In this document: positions 6,144-7,209 of the stretch, one piece after another
How positions within the stretch are numbered: the first letter of the stretch is position 1
How the letters are laid out: each line of letters opens with the position of its first letter
From: Candidatus Glassiibacteriota bacterium
Lineage (GTDB): Bacteria; Gemmatimonadota; Glassbacteria; GWA2-58-10
Assembly: GCA_016934095.1 (NCBI GenBank)
Contig: JAFGTO010000203.1
Span: 1-7,209, forward strand
Length of the DNA: 7,209 bases
Reading direction: 5' to 3'
Program-made: the position numbers and the translations under genes
Notes under the pieces: model-generated
Seen by the model: the letters and a program-made list of their open reading frames with translations, nothing else
Database searches by the model: none
What the model was told of the DNA's origin: nothing

Positions 6144-6166
6144 CCCCGGCAGTACCCCTGCCGGGG
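6144..6166. other. Strong GC hairpin
   Basis: CCCCGGCAG (6144-6152) and CTGCCGGGG (6158-6166) form a perfect 9-bp stem with a 5-nt loop. It lies 11 nt after the previous inverted repeat. No T-run follows on the plus strand, so it is not a classical terminator. Apart from the repeat pair, the two hairpins and the weak promoter, I see nothing else in 5928-6231. Confidence 0.45.
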
Positions 6167-6231
6167 CGGCCGCCGGAGATCTGCTGCAGCCTCAGGTAAC
6201 TTTCAATTCACCCGGGGAAATGTCAATATTA

Positions 6232-6440
6232 AAGGGGCGTTGAAAAAACAACTCAACGCCCCATGGTGAAATTTATTGCTTCGTGGCTGTCAAGGGCGAG
6301 GCAAGCCGTTTCCAATGTAACTGTATAATATTTAATATATTATGCAATTATAATTCCCTCGCGGCATGTCGTTGTCCCACCAGGGGAAACGGCCCTTGAC
6401 AGCCTTTATAACCTGAATTCTCAATATTTCAACACGCCTC
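6232..6440 (-). mobile_element. MITE-like nested palindromic repeat, copy 3, inverted
   Basis: This is a 209-bp copy in the opposite orientation to copies 1 and 2. The core, 6285-6404, is again exactly 120 bp with the same perfect 12-bp ends. Its extended arm lies on the left here (CGAGGCAAG as the extra nine bases). The tail hairpin is perfect: GGGGCGTTGA (6234-6243) with TCAACGCCCC (6253-6262). TA borders both sides (6230-6231 and 6441-6442), and the outer ends AGGGGCGTTGAAAA and TTTCAACACGCCTC are rough inverted repeats. It ends 35 bp before the esterase start codon, so it forms most of that gene's immediate upstream region. An outward TTGACA (6396-6401) points at the gene, but no good -10 follows. 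No coding capacity. Confidence 0.88.
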
Positions 6441-6475
6441 TAAATCATCATGCTTTCATAGCTAAGGAGCCTGGA

Positions 6476-7209
6476 ATGATTTCTCTCAAGGGAAGGCTTG
6501 CCGGAACGGGATTCTGCCTGCTGCTCTCGGGCGTGGTTTGCCTCGTACCGCTGCAGGCTGAGGATTTCGACGTGGAAACCGTGTCCCTGGACCGGGAGCG
6601 GATGGAGCGCTACCTGGAAGCGGAGGCGGAGAAACTGCAGCAGGAAGCCTGGTCGAGGATCGACTCGAAAGAAAAGCTCGAGGCCGAGCGGCCGCGGCTG
6701 CTGAAAGAGTTTCGCTTCATGATCGGCCTGGACCCCCTGCCCGCCCGCACTCCGCTGGAGGCTACAATAGTGCGCACCGTGGAGCGCAAGGAATACACCA
6801 TCGAGGTCCTGTACTTTCAGAGCCTGCCTGGGTTCTACGTTACCGCCAACCTCTACAAGCCCAAAAAAGGCAAGGGGCCTTTCCCTGCGGTCCTCTGGGG
6901 GCCCGGACATTCCAGCGACACTTACGGCGCCAAGGCTTTGCGCCAGAATTACGCCATCCCCTGGGTGCGCAGCGGGTATGTCTGCCTGGTGGTGGATCCC
7001 ATCCAGGTGGCGGAGGTTTTCGGCGTGCACCGCGGGACCCATGCCTGGGACATGCGAGACTGGTACTCGCGCGGCTACACCCCGATCGGGATCGAAGTCT
7101 GGAACGCCATGCGGGCGGTGGACTACCTGCTGACCCGGCCCGAGGTGGACAGGAGCAGGCTGACCATCAACGGAGTCTCCGGCGGGGGCCACCTGAGCTG
7201 GATGGCCGG
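6476..7209 (+). CDS. Exported alpha/beta hydrolase, acetyl xylan esterase (AXE1)-like, 3' end missing
   Basis: The frame is open for 244 codons and runs off the window, so this is a partial gene. Residues 1-28 form a signal peptide (FCLLLSGVVCLVPLQA before EDFD). About 35-70 is a charged, helical segment that may be coiled. From about 110 the hydrolase core begins: YFQSLPGFYVTANLYKPK, then PFPAVLWGPGHSSDTYG and SGYVCLVVDPIQVAEVFG. The nucleophile elbow is INGVSGGGHLSWM, with Ser235. The catalytic Asp and His would lie beyond the window. Such enzymes remove acetyl or other acyl groups from polysaccharides, or act on related esters; the substrate is inferred only at family level. The ATG at 6476 is supported by TAAGGAG (6463-6469) six bases before it and by the signal peptide. 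Copy 3 of the repeat ends 35 bp upstream and may have displaced or replaced the native promoter. Confidence 0.8.
   Translation, partial: MISLKGRLAGTGFCLLLSGVVCLVPLQAEDFDVETVSLDRERMERYLEAEAEKLQQEAWSRIDSKEKLEAERPRLLKEFRFMIGLDPLPARTPLEATIVRTVERKEYTIEVLYFQSLPGFYVTANLYKPKKGKGPFPAVLWGPGHSSDTYGAKALRQNYAIPWVRSGYVCLVVDPIQVAEVFGVHRGTHAWDMRDWYSRGYTPIGIEVWNAMRAVDYLLTRPEVDRSRLTINGVSGGGHLSWMA

Overview
The window looks like a chromosomal piece of a GC-rich, Gram-negative bacterium. The coding stretches are GC-rich, two complete proteins and one partial protein carry export signals, and there is a relic of a TonB-dependent outer-membrane receptor, which implies an outer membrane. Receptor, transglutaminase-like protein, dipeptide epimerase, M14 peptidase and AXE1-type esterase together resemble gene content seen in the FCB group and in Planctomycetes-like lineages. 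That placement is an inference; no marker gene here fixes the phylum.

Layout. 1-68 is a short flank with a hairpin. 69-276 is copy 1 of a non-coding repeat. 374-1011 is a broken C-terminal piece of a TonB-dependent receptor, with copy 2 of the repeat (716-924) inserted in it. 1032-2834 (+) encodes an exported transglutaminase-like protein with a C-terminal Fn3-like domain. 2835-3103 is a regulatory gap with a likely promoter and a palindrome. 3104-3514 (+) encodes a small four-helix membrane protein. 3528-4556 (-) encodes an enolase-superfamily dipeptide epimerase. 4557-4793 is a gap rich in inverted repeats. 4794-5927 (-) encodes an exported M14-type zinc carboxypeptidase-like protein. 5928-6475 is a divergent intergenic region with two hairpins and copy 3 of the repeat (6232-6440, inverted). 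6476 to the window end (+) is the start of an exported alpha/beta hydrolase of acetyl xylan esterase type.

The most striking feature is the repeat. Three copies of 208-209 bp share one nested design. A 120-bp imperfect palindrome has 12-bp perfect ends (GGCTGTCAAGGG / CCCTTGACAGCC) and a conserved asymmetric 9-nt extension in one arm. A 53-54-bp tail with a second hairpin follows. Weak outer inverted ends, close to GCGTTGAAA / TTTCAACGC, abut TA. Copy 2 interrupts a reading frame, and removing 209 bp restores the expected receptor C-terminus, so this is a mobile insertion. It encodes no protein, so it must be moved in trans, like a MITE or a REP-type element.

Functionally, the epimerase and the M14 peptidase share a strand and both fit peptide turnover, possibly of cell-wall peptides. 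The receptor and the transglutaminase gene were adjacent, 20 bp apart, and were probably once co-transcribed; the receptor is now dead.
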